From: Hybos culiciformis
Taxonomy: Eukaryota > Arthropoda > Insecta > Diptera > Hybotidae
Assembly: GCA_964007475.1 (NCBI GenBank)
Contig: OZ023274.1
Coordinates: 37,999,860-38,063,859, forward strand
DNA: 64,000 nucleotides
Direction of reading: 5' to 3'
This document shows positions 24,056 to 37,490 of this stretch, piece after piece; positions within the stretch are counted from its first letter, which is position 1, and every line of letters begins with the position of its first letter. The notes under the pieces were generated by a model, which saw only the letters and a program-made list of their open reading frames with translations, did not search any database and had not been told where the DNA came from. The position numbers and the translations under genes are program-made.

Positions 24056-26212
24056 AAAAACCCTCTTCTTACAAGTAAAAGATAAGCAACGCATATTTGT
24101 TCTGCTTGGTTAATTCAAAAATACTTATATTGCAATTGATTGCGACAATGATATGTGGTTGTGTAATTTATATAAAACACAAAGTTTTTCCTTTTAATTT
24201 TGGGTATATTTGCGAATTTTCCCTCTTTATATATCTTTTGCAAAAAAAAAAAACCAAAAAAAACCAAAAAGTCAAAATGGTTAAAAAAAAAATACAAAAA
24301 AGTTTTTAATGTTTTAAAATTTTTATTTTATATTTCCCATTATATTGCATTTTTAATAATAAAAAAAAAAACTAGTTTTTAGAATGGTTACCAAAAAAAA
24401 AAAAATTCTTCACAACCACACCTGAATTTTTATATTTCTATAGTTAAAAAATTAAAAAATACATAAAAACAAAATTATGTGGTATTGGGGGGGACCTTGA
24501 ATTGTAGTTGTAAATTTATATTTTGGAGAAGTAGTGCAGCGCATGTTATTAACATTTTGTTGGGAAAAAAAAATCTTTTTTTTTTGTTTCTCCTTTTTTC
24601 TTTTAATAACTTCAAGCAGAAATAAAATTATTTTAATTGCCATTCACTCAATTAATTTTTTTTTCTTTTTTTTTTTCGTCTATGAAAATATAATGTTAAA
24701 ATATATAGATATATGTATATATATAAAAACATATGTATAAATCTGTTATGCTTTGAAATTTTTGTTTTTATCGATTTAGTGTTAAATTTTTGGCGCTAAA
24801 ATAAAAAAATTAAATTAGAGGTCATCTAAAATAAGCTGAAATTTTAAGAACACAAAAATTCTATTGTGGCTCGGACATAGGAATATTCGTGTTGCGTAGA
24901 AAAAAAAATTAACCCAAAACAACATTTACAGATCTTTCCAACTGAGAAGAAAACATAATTATAATTTTCTTTAAAACCAAGTTCAAAGTACCTATAACGT
25001 TAGTAGTATACAAAACTTAATTCCTAAATTCTAAATTATATGAAAGAAAATAATAAGAAAATAATTAACATAAATAATTTTAGTTCTAGTTATTTAATTA
25101 ATGTCACGATTTCACATTAAATAAAAACCCTTTGCCCCATTTCTATTGATTATTATTATTATCATTTTATAAGTATTTGTAATTTGAATAAATTAATTTA
25201 ATTTGTTTATACCTAAATATATTAATTCATTTTCTTCTCTTTCGTAGAAAATTTTCCTAACGTAATAAAGATTTTCTCAATTTTTGTTTTATTTACTCTC
25301 AAGAAAATTCTTTAATGAATTTTCTTTTCGATTATTTTTTTTTTCTGTTTTTGTTTTTTTGAAAAAGGGAAAGAGGGTTAATATTTTCTATAAATATTTC
25401 AAAAGCTGAAATTCCTTGTTTTTATATACACTTCTTTAAATAAGTCTTTTTTTTTTTTTGTTTTCTTTCATTTTTTGTCTTAATCAATTTTTATTTATTT
25501 ATGTTTCTTAAGAATATTTAAATTAAAACAGAAGCAAATAAACAACAAAACAAAAACAAAATAAAAAAATCATCTTTTTGGTATCTAAAAATTGTTGATG
25601 GAAATATTGAGTAAGGTCAGGAATTCATTAAATAATGTACATAAATTAAATCTTTAAAATAAAAAAAAAAAATTATTCTAGATCTTTAAAATGAAATATA
25701 AAATAAATGCGAATGAAAAACTTTTAATTTTTATATAAAGTAGGTTATAAACAGTATTAAGTGTTTTGAAAGGAGCGCTTCTTTGAATAAGAGTGATTAT
25801 AAGGAATTACGGTCGATTGTAAAAAAAAATCTTAGGAAAACTCTATTATATGCTTCTTTGAGAATATTTACGTAATATTTCTACTATCAATCGTAATTCA
25901 TAATAACTCACCGTATCATAGAAAATATAGAAAATAACAAGTAATAGGAAGTTTATATATTCATTTTCATTGTGTCTCTCGATTTGCATAATCGAGTTGT
26001 AATTCATTACTGCTAAGAACCTTTTTCATGGCAAAGGTAGTTTCTCCTCATATTTCAAATATTAAAGATCAGAAACTAACTAGTTTTAAAAATTCTAGCG
26101 ATATTATAAAAGTTTTACAAAATAATATTTTTATACGTATAAAGAAAGCTTTCTTACAACATAAAAAAAAAACATAAAGATTATACATATACAGATAGTA
26201 TCGTATTGTAAC

Positions 26213-26657
26213 CAGGGTTTCGAACCCGAACCGAACCCGAACCCTGAACCCGCTCCGGTTCAATGTTTTTTTTTAAATTATGTGAACCTGAACCCGAACC
26301 CGAACCCACTAAAAAAATTGGTTCGGGTTCAATTTTTAATTGCAATTATTACCTAAGTATGCGGCGCGTAGAAATTCATTTTTTTAATTGTATTTCTTTG
26401 GTTATTTTCATTAGTCTAGAAGTTTTCATACGTAGTGAAAAAAGTGAATGAAAAGAATTTATAAGTTTTTTTTGAATTAAATAAAATAATTAAAATAAAA
26501 TAAAAATTACATTTTAAACTAAACACTACATAGAATTTTTTTTCTTAAAAAAGTTGAACCCGAACCCGAACCCGAACCTGAACCGAACCCACTAAATTTT
26601 AAGGCATCGAACCCGAACCTGTACCCGTACCAATAATTTTCGGGGTTCGAAACCCTG
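26213..26657. mobile_element. Non-autonomous hAT-type MITE with GAACCC arrays
   Basis: This 445-bp element opens with CAGGGTTTCGAACCCGAA and ends with the inverse (TTCGGGGTTCGAAACCCTG), which is nearly identical apart from one extra base. The 8-bp direct repeat ATTGTAAC lies at 26205-26212 and 26658-26665, the duplication length of hAT elements. The interior has clusters of GAACCC and its inverse GGTTCGGGTTC near both ends and an AT-rich middle. It has no coding capacity. An open frame at 26263-26451 with Pro-Glu repeats is simply the GAACCC array translated. Movement would depend on a transposase supplied elsewhere; the CAGGCCC-ended hAT in this window has different termini. Confidence 0.93.
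26556..26580 (-). repeat. GAACCC array with G-tract spacing on the minus strand
   Basis: Within the MITE, three GAACCC units and a GAACC unit lie in tandem. On the minus strand this gives four G-tracts of two or three G separated by TTC, a spacing compatible with a two-layer G-quadruplex. This is inferred from spacing only. Confidence 0.6.
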
Positions 26658-26665
26658 ATTGTAAC

Positions 26666-28074
26666 ATATAATGCGTGTATATAGTTACTATGAGAATTAA
26701 TAAAATATATGAATATTAAGTATGGTGCTTAGTTGGATAACTACCTATATAATAAATACACTTATAAAATATGTTAATTTATTTTTAAATTTGATTAGGA
26801 AACCAATTATCTATGTATAATAAGCCAACAAAATTTGAAAAATAAAAATGAAAATGTTATAAAGGTTTTTTTTTTGTTTTTTTTTTTTCTATACTTTGTA
26901 TAATAGAAATAGAGTTGTGAATTAATATTTAATATGCACCTGCCATTGCCATTAAACTATTTTTTTTTTTTATATATAAAAAAATTATTAATGGTAATTA
27001 TTCAAAAGTTTTTTTAACAGGTATTAAGGGTTTTCTTAAGTTATATAAATTGTTTGTCTTCTAGGATTATTTTAAATAAAAAAAAAATGATTATTGACAG
27101 TTTTATAAAAGTAGACATTTTTTTACTTTCTAATTTAATATTAGTTCTGATGTGAACAAAGTAATAAATACTTAGTCGATGGAAAATTTATTTTCATATT
27201 TTTTTTTATATAATATCGTCTGTTCAGAAATGAAAATACGTATGATATTTATACGTCATTATTAGATAATAGCACCATTCGATTCCTCGTACTCGATTTT
27301 ATAAGTACAACTAGTTTGCAATATTCTTAATGTTGATTAAAATGTGTTTTTTGGATGAAAATTTTACGTTACTTGATATTTTTCCATACATTTTTTTTAA
27401 TTTTCAAATCTTTAAACTCAAATTACTCGAAACTATACTTTACATTATACATCGTTTCATTTCTCAGCAGACGATATGAAATATCTTTAAGGTCTTAGGA
27501 GTTGAAGCAATTATTTGACGACTATAATGACAATATATACTGCATAAAAATTTAAATAATGTCTAATAAAAAAATTTATCCTGGATCGAACCCACAATTG
27601 TTCAAGTATATCTTAAAAATTTAAAATTCTATGGCAATGTTGAAAAGTATTTAAATAATTATCAAAATTTTAGGTTACCTGCATTGTTTATAACATTTCA
27701 TTCAGAATTTTAATAAATTTTTTCCAATTGTTATTCTGAGTTTTAATAAAAAATTCAAATAACCATCATTATAAAAATAATGTATTTAGTAAGATTTCAT
27801 TACATTATAAGTATTAATATAAATTGCTTAAAAAATGAAAAAAAAAAACTCCATTTTCTTATTGTAAGGAAGAAAAGTATATTGCATATTAATTTAAAAA
27901 CATATACATTTTTATATACCTGCGTTGAATATTTTATAATTATTAAAAATTCCTCTGTTCATTCCTATCAAAATTTAAGTTAAACAAAATTTTTAAGTAT
28001 TTTATATTTAACCGAATTGTTGTCGTTTTTAAATCATAGTTGTCGTGCTAAGATTTCTCTATGAGAGCAGGACC
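26666..28074. other. AT-rich gene-free stretch
   Basis: Nothing coding was seen between the two MITEs. A GGGTTCGATCC string on the minus strand (about 27581-27594) resembles a pol III B box but has no matching A box or cloverleaf. Confidence 0.6.
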
Positions 28075-28082
28075 ACTTAAAG

Positions 28083-28472
28083 CAGGGTTTTTTAACCGGT
28101 GAGGTATACCTCCCTTGGTGAGGTAAACTAATGTGTTAGGGGAGGTATGAGATTTTGTTTATTTTTGTTAGGTTTTTTTTTAAATTAAAAATTAAAATTA
28201 TTCACAAAAAAAATATAATTTAAAAAAAATTCTTCAAAATTTAAATTTAAACTTATTTTATTTATTATGTACATATTTTTATTATACAAAATAGAATTTG
28301 AACGATTACTTTTTTGCAAAATACTTTAGCATTTCTCTATTTTTGTACATAACTATTTCTAATTAATTATTTTTCTTTAGAAATCAAGTAGCCTTTAAAA
28401 AAATTAATTATGCTGGAGGTGTCAAGTTAAATATTAGGTGAGGTATGATGTAAAAAAGGTTAAGAAACCCTG
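28083..28472. mobile_element. Non-autonomous hAT-type MITE
   Basis: This 390-bp element has ends CAGGGTTTTTTAACC and (reverse complement of the right end) CAGGGTTTCTTAACC, one mismatch in 15. It is flanked by the perfect 8-bp duplication ACTTAAAG at 28075-28082 and 28473-28480. GAGGTATACCTC and GGTGAGGTA strings occur next to the left end, with related TACCTCACC strings inverted near the right end. The centre is AT-rich with no open frame of note. It shares the CAGGGTTT terminus with the 26213-26657 element. Confidence 0.93.
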
Positions 28473-31400
28473 ACTTAAAGACTCAATTGCTTGTTAAAAT
28501 TATAAAAATTTACGAAAGTTTCAATGTGTAGTTTGAGGAAAAATTCAATTAATGGAAAATTTACGAATTCTTTTAAACACCATAAAGAGTTAATTAATAA
28601 GAGAAAAAAAATATTTTTTTTGTGAGGAAAATAGTAATAACTTTCTATGTAATGTTGCTAACTAAATTGAATTAACAACATACATTAGTAAAGTATATTT
28701 CATGAAAATGCCACTTAAAGGGAAACAATTACATAATTTATTGCATACAGCTAAAGAAATTAAAATGAAATAATAATCAGAACGTTCTACCTAGTTATTA
28801 CTTCGGTTATTAAATTATTATTCATTATTATTATTATGTAGGTATTTTCATATTTAGGGTTACTTTCTTTTTTTTTTTTCACTTAAAAAATTTTTGACCT
28901 TAGAGTTTATTAATATACGCTTTTAACTAACATTTTAATGCAGCCAAAATATTCTAAAATTATTCAATTGGATTTTTTTTTAACATTTTTTCTTAATGGA
29001 AACTATCTAAAGTTTCATTATATTAGTTATGCGAAGAGAGCTCAAAATGGAAAAGATATACAGCATTCAATTGATTTGAATCCAATAAACAAAAATATTT
29101 CAGTTAATTAAAAAAAAAAGGAAAATATTTATTTATAAAAAAATATTAAATGAAATTTATTTTTATTATACCCATAATACTGTATAACTACTATTATATA
29201 CCTTCTTTTTTTTTATATAAGTTTATCTTCAAAGGAGACAAACAAAAAATTGAAGACAAATATAGTAAGTAGGTATTTTAAAATATTCCTACACAAAAAA
29301 AAATAAGCAAAAACAAAAAAATCTGAAATCAAAGTTTATAGTTTTTGAAAACAAAACAAAAATAAAATAAAATATCATCTCACGATAAATGGGTCAGTTG
29401 AACCACGAAAATTATAATAATATTTTTTTTGTAATATTATATAAATATATGAATAAAAAATTGTATACCTTTATTCAATGAAAATTGTACTAAATTGTAT
29501 TATATATATGGTTAGTATAATGGTATGAATATTATTATGCTACATAGTTATATATGCTTTATTATGTGTATGCTTTATTTATTTATAATATAACATATAT
29601 ATATATAAAATGTGTATATGGTTCAAAGCAAAAATCCATTTATTATTATCATTTATATATGCGGTTATTTATGTTACTATCTTGGTCATGATGATAATAA
29701 AGGGTACAATTTTATATTATTATTATTATTATAAAAACGACGACGATTTTGACCAGTTATATTTTCACTGACGACGACGTTATAATTTTTAATTTTTTTT
29801 CTTTTTTTTTGTTTTTTTTTCCTGTGAACCTACCTTTTTATTATTATAATATTTTTCTTTTTAACTTAATAAAATGTTTGCAATGAAAATAATAATAATA
29901 ATAATAAAAAAAACTAAGTTAAAATATACGAAATTGTTATAAGATTTTTGTACTTGTTTTCCAGATTTAATTTAAAGAAAAAAAAAAACAAATCGTGAAT
30001 TGCACAATATTTATGTAGGTATAATGTTTGTATATATATCGAAGAAAGGAAATAACAAGTCACATATGTTAGTTAAGTGCATTGTCAATTTAACCCTTGT
30101 GATTCAATATTATTGTCATTAATATTTTCTTCCTTTTTTTTTTGTATTTTGTAGGATTGGAAAAAATTCATAGTACCGAATAAATTCGTAAGTTGTAAAA
30201 ACTAATTTGGCAATCCTGAATCTAGGGATCATTTAATTCATAAAACAGTTCATACAAGGATTTCGGAATTAAAAGGATATTTGAAGGCAGGAAATTTTTT
30301 ATATATATATACCTGAAGTTATAACTAAAATATAATTTTTGATACATTCTCTCATCACAATTACAAAATTGAAAGTACTGAAAGAACTGAAAATTTAGAA
30401 TCCTTTTAATTTAAAAAATATATAAAATTTTAAAGAAAAATACAAGAGAATGATGAACATAAAACATAAAAAACATACGATTCGATGCATATAGTTTTGG
30501 AACGCTCTAATAACTAGTTCTGGTTTCATTACCATCCGTAAGAAAAGGGTTAATAAATATACATATATAATTCTACTGTTTTCTAAAATAAAACGCAATG
30601 TACAATGTTCACATCACAAGAAAAGGGTTTTTTTTTTTTTTTCGTATTTTCAGTTTGTAACGTAATTTAAATGTGAAAATAATAATAGTAGTACCTACAT
30701 ATAGTATTCGAAGAAGTTAAACAAAACAGGATTTAAAGAAAATTATTTTTTAAGGAAAAAAACAAAATTACAAAATACAAAATAAATTCTACCCAAGAGA
30801 GTATATCTAAGCAAAAAAATAAAAATAAAAGGGAGGTTCACAATTAAATGAGGTTTTTATGTTTTTAGATCGTTATGTTTCCTTGAGATTTTTTTTTCTG
30901 CTTTTTTTTCTGTTTTTTCTTACTCTTGATGTAAAAAATATAAAATCAAAAACAAAAAAAAATTATTCTGAATTCCCTGCGTAAAAGGTTTGAAATATTT
31001 TTCACGATTTTTATTTTATAAACCTTTGTACAAAAAAAAAAAAAAAATTATAATAATAATTTAAAAACATTTTTTATCAGAGATTTTAAATAATATTTTT
31101 TTTTTTTTACTCTTTGGATGAAATTCTTTAAAAAAAAAAAAAATTATTTCGGTCAAAGTTTTTTAGTCTTCTTAAGAAAAAAAAATTAAAATTAAAAGAA
31201 ATCGAAAGAAGAAACCAGTTTTTGTTTTTTTTAAATTTTTTTTTAAACAATATTTTTATTTTGTTGGACTGATTTTTTTTTTTTGTTTATTTCTTATTAT
31301 TATTATTTTAAGTTTTGTTTTTGAACTTTTTCCGTTTCTTTAGTTTTTTTTTTTTTTTTGAAGTACAGGTGAAAAATCAAGAAATTGGTTTTGATGTGAA

Positions 31401-34400
31401 CAAATAATAATAAAAAAAAAAAAAAAGTAACAAAACTTGTTATTTTTTTCTTTTAATTTCGAGATAAAAAAAAAAGAATCAACTTGACAAAATGAAATAA
31501 ATAAAATTATATTTGATATAAATAAATTAATAATAACAAAAAAGAAAAAAAACAAAAAAGGTGAAAGTTTTATAAGACAAAATTTATTTTTATTTTTTGT
31601 TTTTTTTTTCTGTCATCATACAAAAGAAGAAAACTTAAAAACTAACAAAAAAGATACAAAAAAATTTCTTGCGGTTATAAAAAAAATAATAATAATTTTT
31701 AGATAAATTTATTTTGATGAGTAAAAATTAATTTTGCAGCCTTAAAATCTTCAGATGACTTCTGTGTGCAATTTTAAGATAACAAGCTCCTAAATTAATA
31801 TCAAAAATTTTGCTAAGCAATATAATTTTTTTTTCCTTTTTAATTTGTGGGGTCTGCCTTTATGATGAATAAATCTATTTTCAATTTCTAGATAAAGTAG
31901 TGGTTGTGAAGAGGAATAAACAGTTTTTATATTTTTAAATTAGAACTATACTCTGCGTAAGGGTCATTACAATTTGATTGCTAGACTTTTACTTTGCATT
32001 CAATTAATTATTTATTTTCTTTCTACAACAATATGTATATATTTCATAGTTTAATAAAATTTGTATTTTGCTAAGAAGCTAATATTGTATAGAAATATAC
32101 TCATATATAGCTTTATAATTTTTATAAAATTTTTTTTAATTTCGGTCAAGACATCATCGGCCGTCAATATTAGAATTACATATCCCTTTAATAATTTTTA
32201 ATTTTCGTTTCAAAAATTTTAATTATATAACATTTAAATTAAAATTATTATACGCGCAGATAAAGAAAGATCACATTTTATTAATTATATGTATATACGT
32301 AGATATCTATTTTCTGCACTTTATATCTTTTTTGGTACACAACTTTAAAACTGTCAAATGTACATTAATTTCATCTTTAAATAAAATAAAATTTGAAAAC
32401 ATTTTTTTTTCGAAAAGAATTTTAAAAGCAAAAATGTAATTAAAAATTACCTGAATTGGCGCCTTCGAAATTTTTCCATTTTTTTTTTTTTTTTTTTTTT
32501 GTTTTTTAAATTTATAACTTTTTAATTTTTTTTTAAAGTTTTTTTTTATCCATTTATTTTTTGCAAATTTTTAGTTTTATATATTTATATATTTACAGTG
32601 AAAGAATTGTACTTCATTATCAATTTTGTGTTCAAAATTTTTTATTTCTTTGAGAATGTTTGCGTAAACTTAGTTAAGCTTTGGAATAACTTAATTTCGC
32701 ATCGTCTATTATCTTTTATTTTTTTTACTTCAAATTCAGAGTTAATTGTTTAAAATTTTTTAATATTTGTTTTAAATTTATTTTTTTTTAATTTATTTAT
32801 GATCTTAACCGTCAAACAATCAAAATTATACTAAAAAAGAACTGGACATATTCTAAAATTTATCATCAAAAAAAAAACAGAAAAAAAAATTCTTTTCTAG
32901 GTTTGTTCCCATTTCTTTTTTCCCGGTTGTATGATGTTTTTTTTTTGCTCCTGCTAGTTTTTTTTTTTGTTTTCAAGGATAATAATCTTTTTTAACTTCT
33001 TTTCCTTTTATTAAAAAAAAATAAATAAAAAAAATTCTACATTTTTTTTAAACATTTTTATTTTTTGTTCATTTTTTTTTTTTAACCAAGACTGTACCGA
33101 CGCGACGACGCACTCTTTAGATTTTTTTTTCTTATTTATTAATTTTTCCAAACATTATTTTCAATTCCAGAATATCTAATAGACTAAAAAATGAAAATAA
33201 TTTCCACCAAAAATTATAAAAAAAAACAATTTGAAAGCAAAAAAAAAGAAAAAGAAAAAAGTTTGCTGTACATAATCGGCATATGAATAATTTACCCTCA
33301 AAGAGAAAGGAAAATTTTTTTCTTTTTATAAATTGAGAAAATAAAAAAAAAAATTACCTTTTTAAAAAAATTTTCACCCTTGAAAATTTTCTATTTTGAA
33401 CGAAACCACACCATCTATCGGACAAGTGTTAAAAGTCAAATTAATTCAAATCAAAATATTCTCCTTTTGAAGGAAAAAAAATTATACAAAAAAAAAAATA
33501 ATATAAAAAAATAAACATAGAAAATTTTCCAATTTAGGTTTACAAATAAATATTTTTCCCTTCCGTTCAATTTTTTTTTTTGCAAAGGACTTTTTCTTGC
33601 ATAGAGAAAAATGAGAATTTCCCAGAAAATTTTATAAAAGAAAAATTTAACAACACAAAAAAAAAACACCCCCACTTAATGGCGGGAAAATTCTTAACAA
33701 TAGAATTAAGAAAAAAAACAAACAAATAATAATAATAATGAAAACAGTGTCCGGAATGAGAATTTCAAAAAAAACGAAAAAAAAAACACAAATTTTTTTT
33801 TCGCGGGGAAAATTGAAAGTAAAAAAAAAATTTATTGATCTAAGAAAATAAAAAAAAAACTCCGCCTTTTTTTTTTATTCATTTTCTTTTTTTTTTTACA
33901 TAGTTTTTTTTTTTTTTTTTCATTTGAAAAAAATAATAATTATTGTTTTTTTTTTATTATTTTTCTTTTTGAAAAATTAACCGCCTGCGCAAAATATCAC
34001 GCCATTCTCTAATCATATTTTTATTTTTTTTTTTTTAATTTTTTTTTTCGCGTGTTGCACACAAAGAACTCATAAATTTTCTTTTAATTTATTTTTCCAC
34101 TTTACGATTTGAATACAAAAAAAAAAAAAAATTGCTAATTTTTCCACCATTAAAAGGTTTAGAGCAAAGCAAAAAAAAAAATTAACATAAAAATAGGTGA
34201 AAAAATAAAAAAACATTGTTGCAAAATAATTTTTTTTTTTTTTTTTATGCATTTCTTTTCAAATTCTATAATTAAAATATAAAAATATTTTGAATTAAAA
34301 AAAAAAAATAATAAAAAAAACTAAAAAGATAATTATTTCTTGTTTAAAATTCTCTTGATGCATTTTTTGGTTTTTGTTTCTAAAAAAATTTCTTTGCAAA

Positions 34401-35433
34401 ATTTTTTTTAAGATACATTTGAAGATCTCTTTCGAGTAAATAAAGAAATATTTTTAATTTTTTGTTAATTGCATTTAACTATCAAAAAAATTTTTTTTTG
34501 TTTTTTTTTTTATCTTCGAGCAGAATAAAATTTGAATGGAAAAAAGAAGATAGTTTCCCTTTTCGAATGTCATAGAAATTATGAATCTATCGTTGGGAAA
34601 TGTTAAGATACCATAACTGTACCAAATTTGACACTTGAAGCTCTTTTCTTTAAATCTATCAAAAATTTATTTTATATTATATAAAAATTTTATATAAACT
34701 AAATTCGTAGTTATTAAGTATGTGAACATTTTGAGAAGTATGTTAAGCATTCCATTGAAAAATATCATAAATTTGATTTCCCGTTTCTTTTTTTAATTAT
34801 GAATAAAAAATGAGATTTAATTTGCTATTAACAAACTTTATGTTCTTTTCAATTATGACAATTAATTTTTTATTGAATAATTCTATTTTATTAGTCAATG
34901 AAATATATGTGTTAAAATGCAATTTTTAAAAGAGACTTGTGTTATATTATGTATTATACATTCTGATGCTGATTATACATGCTGCGTTGCCGCCCCGCCG
35001 TTTTACCAAATCATTGTAGCAGGATGAGATAAAAAGATAAATTTATTCAAATAGTTTAAAATTTTTCATATTTTATGTAATTACACTTGATTTTTTATTT
35101 TTTTTAATTTTTTTGGGAAATAAAGAAACCGTTCAGTTCGATCACTAAATTTCTACCTCATCCAGATCGGTTCTACTTCGCCCCAGTGTAAGATATAGTT
35201 TCTGTGTTCACATAAAACCATATACTCTTGTTGATTGTTCTGATTCTGAACTCAATTTTTTTTTTATTTCAATAATTATAAATTTTAATAATTATCAAAA
35301 ACTTCACTGAAATAATCAATTTCCCTATTATTTCTATAATAGAAATCAAAAATCGAAAAAAAAAAAATTTAATATAAATGTTTCAATATAAAAGAACTTA
35401 TAAAATAAAATATACAATAATTACAAAAAAAAT

Positions 35434-35445
35434 TTCGCGCGCGAA
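35434..35445. repeat. 12-bp CpG palindrome
   Basis: TTCGCGCGCGAA is a perfect palindrome holding four consecutive CG dinucleotides, conspicuous in AT-rich DNA. The alternating CG core could adopt Z-DNA. No function can be assigned. Confidence 0.7.
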
Positions 35446-36407
35446 TTCATAATAAAAGAATTATCTAAAATAATTTTTGTAAAAAAAAAAACAAATTAAA
35501 CACCACACTACAAAAATATGCTTCAATACGTTACACAATTAGAAGATAACTAAATAGAACCACTATAATAATAATAATAATTTTTTTTTGTATTTTTTTA
35601 TTTCCATTGAATTCTAAAATAAACAAAAATAGAGGTTTATTTTTATCATATCGTTAATAAAAGTACATATACATTTTTTTTTTTGTATACCCGGTTTTTG
35701 TTGTATTCATGAAAATGAAAACGAAAAAAAAAATCGTGAAAACAAGGCACATTTGAATTGGGTGTTAAAAATCATTTTACTCTATACACCTCTTAAATAA
35801 AAGGAATTGAGTAAAATAATTGAAATGTTTTCAATTAATTCCAATTGTAAAATATTTTTTTCTATTTAATTTTTAATCAATAAAAATATCTGAAAAAAAT
35901 AGTTTTTATCTTAGATCAACTGGGAATGGCAAATAAAAGCTTCACAGCTTCTGTCAAACTAAGATAACCTAAAAGTTCAGTAAATAAAAATGTCATTTAC
36001 AACAAATCAAAATTAACAAAATAATAGAATTCTATTTGGGGAAGAAAAAATTTGATATGAAAAACAACCCTTTTTTTTTGTTTTTATTTTCAAAAACTAT
36101 CAATTTCAAAAGCAGGGTAAAAATTGATAATTATCTTCTAACTACAAAAAGAAAAAAGACTTGAGTTGAAATTTTCCTTTTGTATGAAATTGAAAAATAA
36201 AAAAAAACTACTAAATTATAAGGAGAAATTTTTCGTAAATATAGAAATAGCAAAAATAAGATACAAAAAAAACACCGCCTTTCAAAACTATAATTAACTT
36301 TTTTTAGTAATAAAAAAAACATAGAAAATTACAAGAAAAAACTTTTTATATAGAAAAACAACAAAAATTAAACAACTCCGCCCCTACGAATTTCTCATAT
36401 TTAATGT

Positions 36408-36419
36408 CAGCGCCATCTA
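36408..36419 (-). promoter_or_regulatory. CTCF-like motif
   Basis: CAGCGCCATCTA reads TAGATGGCGCTG on the minus strand, matching the AGRTGGCGC core described for insect CTCF. It sits in an islet of more balanced composition (36370-36425). One motif is weak evidence for binding. Confidence 0.3.
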
Positions 36420-37490
36420 TTTACCAGTAATATAATTAAAATCTGTACTTTACAAATAAAAATAACAAAATAAAATTTATTCAGGGGAAAATATAGAATT
36501 TATGTTTTGAAAGATGTTTTTAGTACTTAATCCTGGAAGGATAATAATTTTTCAACATTATTGTGAATATTATGTGGATTCTATTTTCTTGAAAAGATAT
36601 TTTCGAAAGGTTTTTAGTATTTTGAACTAAAAAGTATAGGTATACATTATTTGAAACTTTTTGTAGTAGATAATCTTTAGTACTTGTTATATCTTCTAGG
36701 AAAAATCGTACATAAATGATGTGATGATTGTTTCATGTTCATTTAAAAGATCAATTGAAATTAGAAATGGAGGTGGAATGTTTAAAATTATGATTAGTGA
36801 ATGTAAAATTTATTCAATTATTCAAGCCAAGACAGTTTTTCCTTTTATTCAAGATTTAAAAAATTTGAAAAATACTAGGTTAGAAAATAAAAATTATGCA
36901 ATAATGAGATGATGTTAAACTTTGTTAATTTTGAGGTTTTCAGACATTAATTACATAGAAAAAAATTAATAACTGAAATTTTGTAGTTTTTAAGGTGTAG
37001 GTTCTTGAATTATCACAAAACTTCAATAATATCGATTTTTCCATATAAAGATATATATTCCATATGCATTGAGTTTTGAATTCATTCTTTTTAATTTTCA
37101 GAACACATTCAATAAATTCAATTATTTTGCAAAATAAAATAAATTCTTGCTCAGTTTGATAAATTTAATGAAGAATTATTGCCATTAAGATAAAAAAAAT
37201 ATAAATTTTTATTTAAATTTTCTTAGTTTTATTTATATTTTCGGAATCTCACACTAACAATTTAATATCAGCTGGATGCTTATTAAAAGAATTTATTTTT
37301 TTTTAATAAAATCTTAATCGTAAAGTCGTAAACAGGAAATATAAAAAATCAAAATAATATATAATTATTGTTTTAATGGCCAAGTATTCTGTGTACTTTA
37401 ATAATTTATTCAAACACTTTTAATTCGTAATCTAAATTTCGCTAAATAGAATCTGACGGTTTGAAAGATTTTCCGTTTTCATCCTCTCAG

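Larger units (their letters stand above)
22561..26204. other. AT-rich gene-free stretch with microsatellites
   Basis: No gene was supported. It contains (ATT)n at 23119-23146, (AAC)n at 24038-24055 and a slightly GC-richer strip at 23600-23660 whose minus strand holds AATAAA. That strip might be a 3' end of a transcript, but there is no coding support. Confidence 0.5.
28481..37490. other. AT-rich gene-free stretch with scattered CpG islets
   Basis: No gene was supported. Long T and A runs dominate (for example 30930-34500). Isolated GC-richer strings are GACGACGAC clusters at 29737-29747 and 29769-29779, an (AAT)n tract at 29888-29906, CCGACGCGACGACGCACTC near 33097-33115, GCTGCGTTGCCGCCCCGCCG near 34980-35000, a promoter-like strip at about 35110-35190, a 12-bp CpG palindrome at 35434-35445 and a CTCF-like site at 36408-36419. 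Confidence 0.5.

Noticed and set aside
26263..26451. Open frame with Pro-Glu repeats
   Set aside because: It is the GAACCC array of the MITE read as codons, with no conserved domain.
26213..26657. Interstitial telomeric repeat
   Set aside because: The unit GAACCC resembles telomere-like DNA, but it lies within inverted CAGGGTTT ends and an 8-bp duplication, so it is part of a transposon.
27575..27650. tRNA gene or SINE promoter on the minus strand
   Set aside because: GGGTTCGATCC fits a B box, but no A box lies at the right distance and no cloverleaf can be drawn.
35118..35193. Open peptide ending Tyr-Phe-Ala-Pro-Val before TAA, as a last coding exon
   Set aside because: No credible acceptor lies upstream, and the frame is short with no recognised family.
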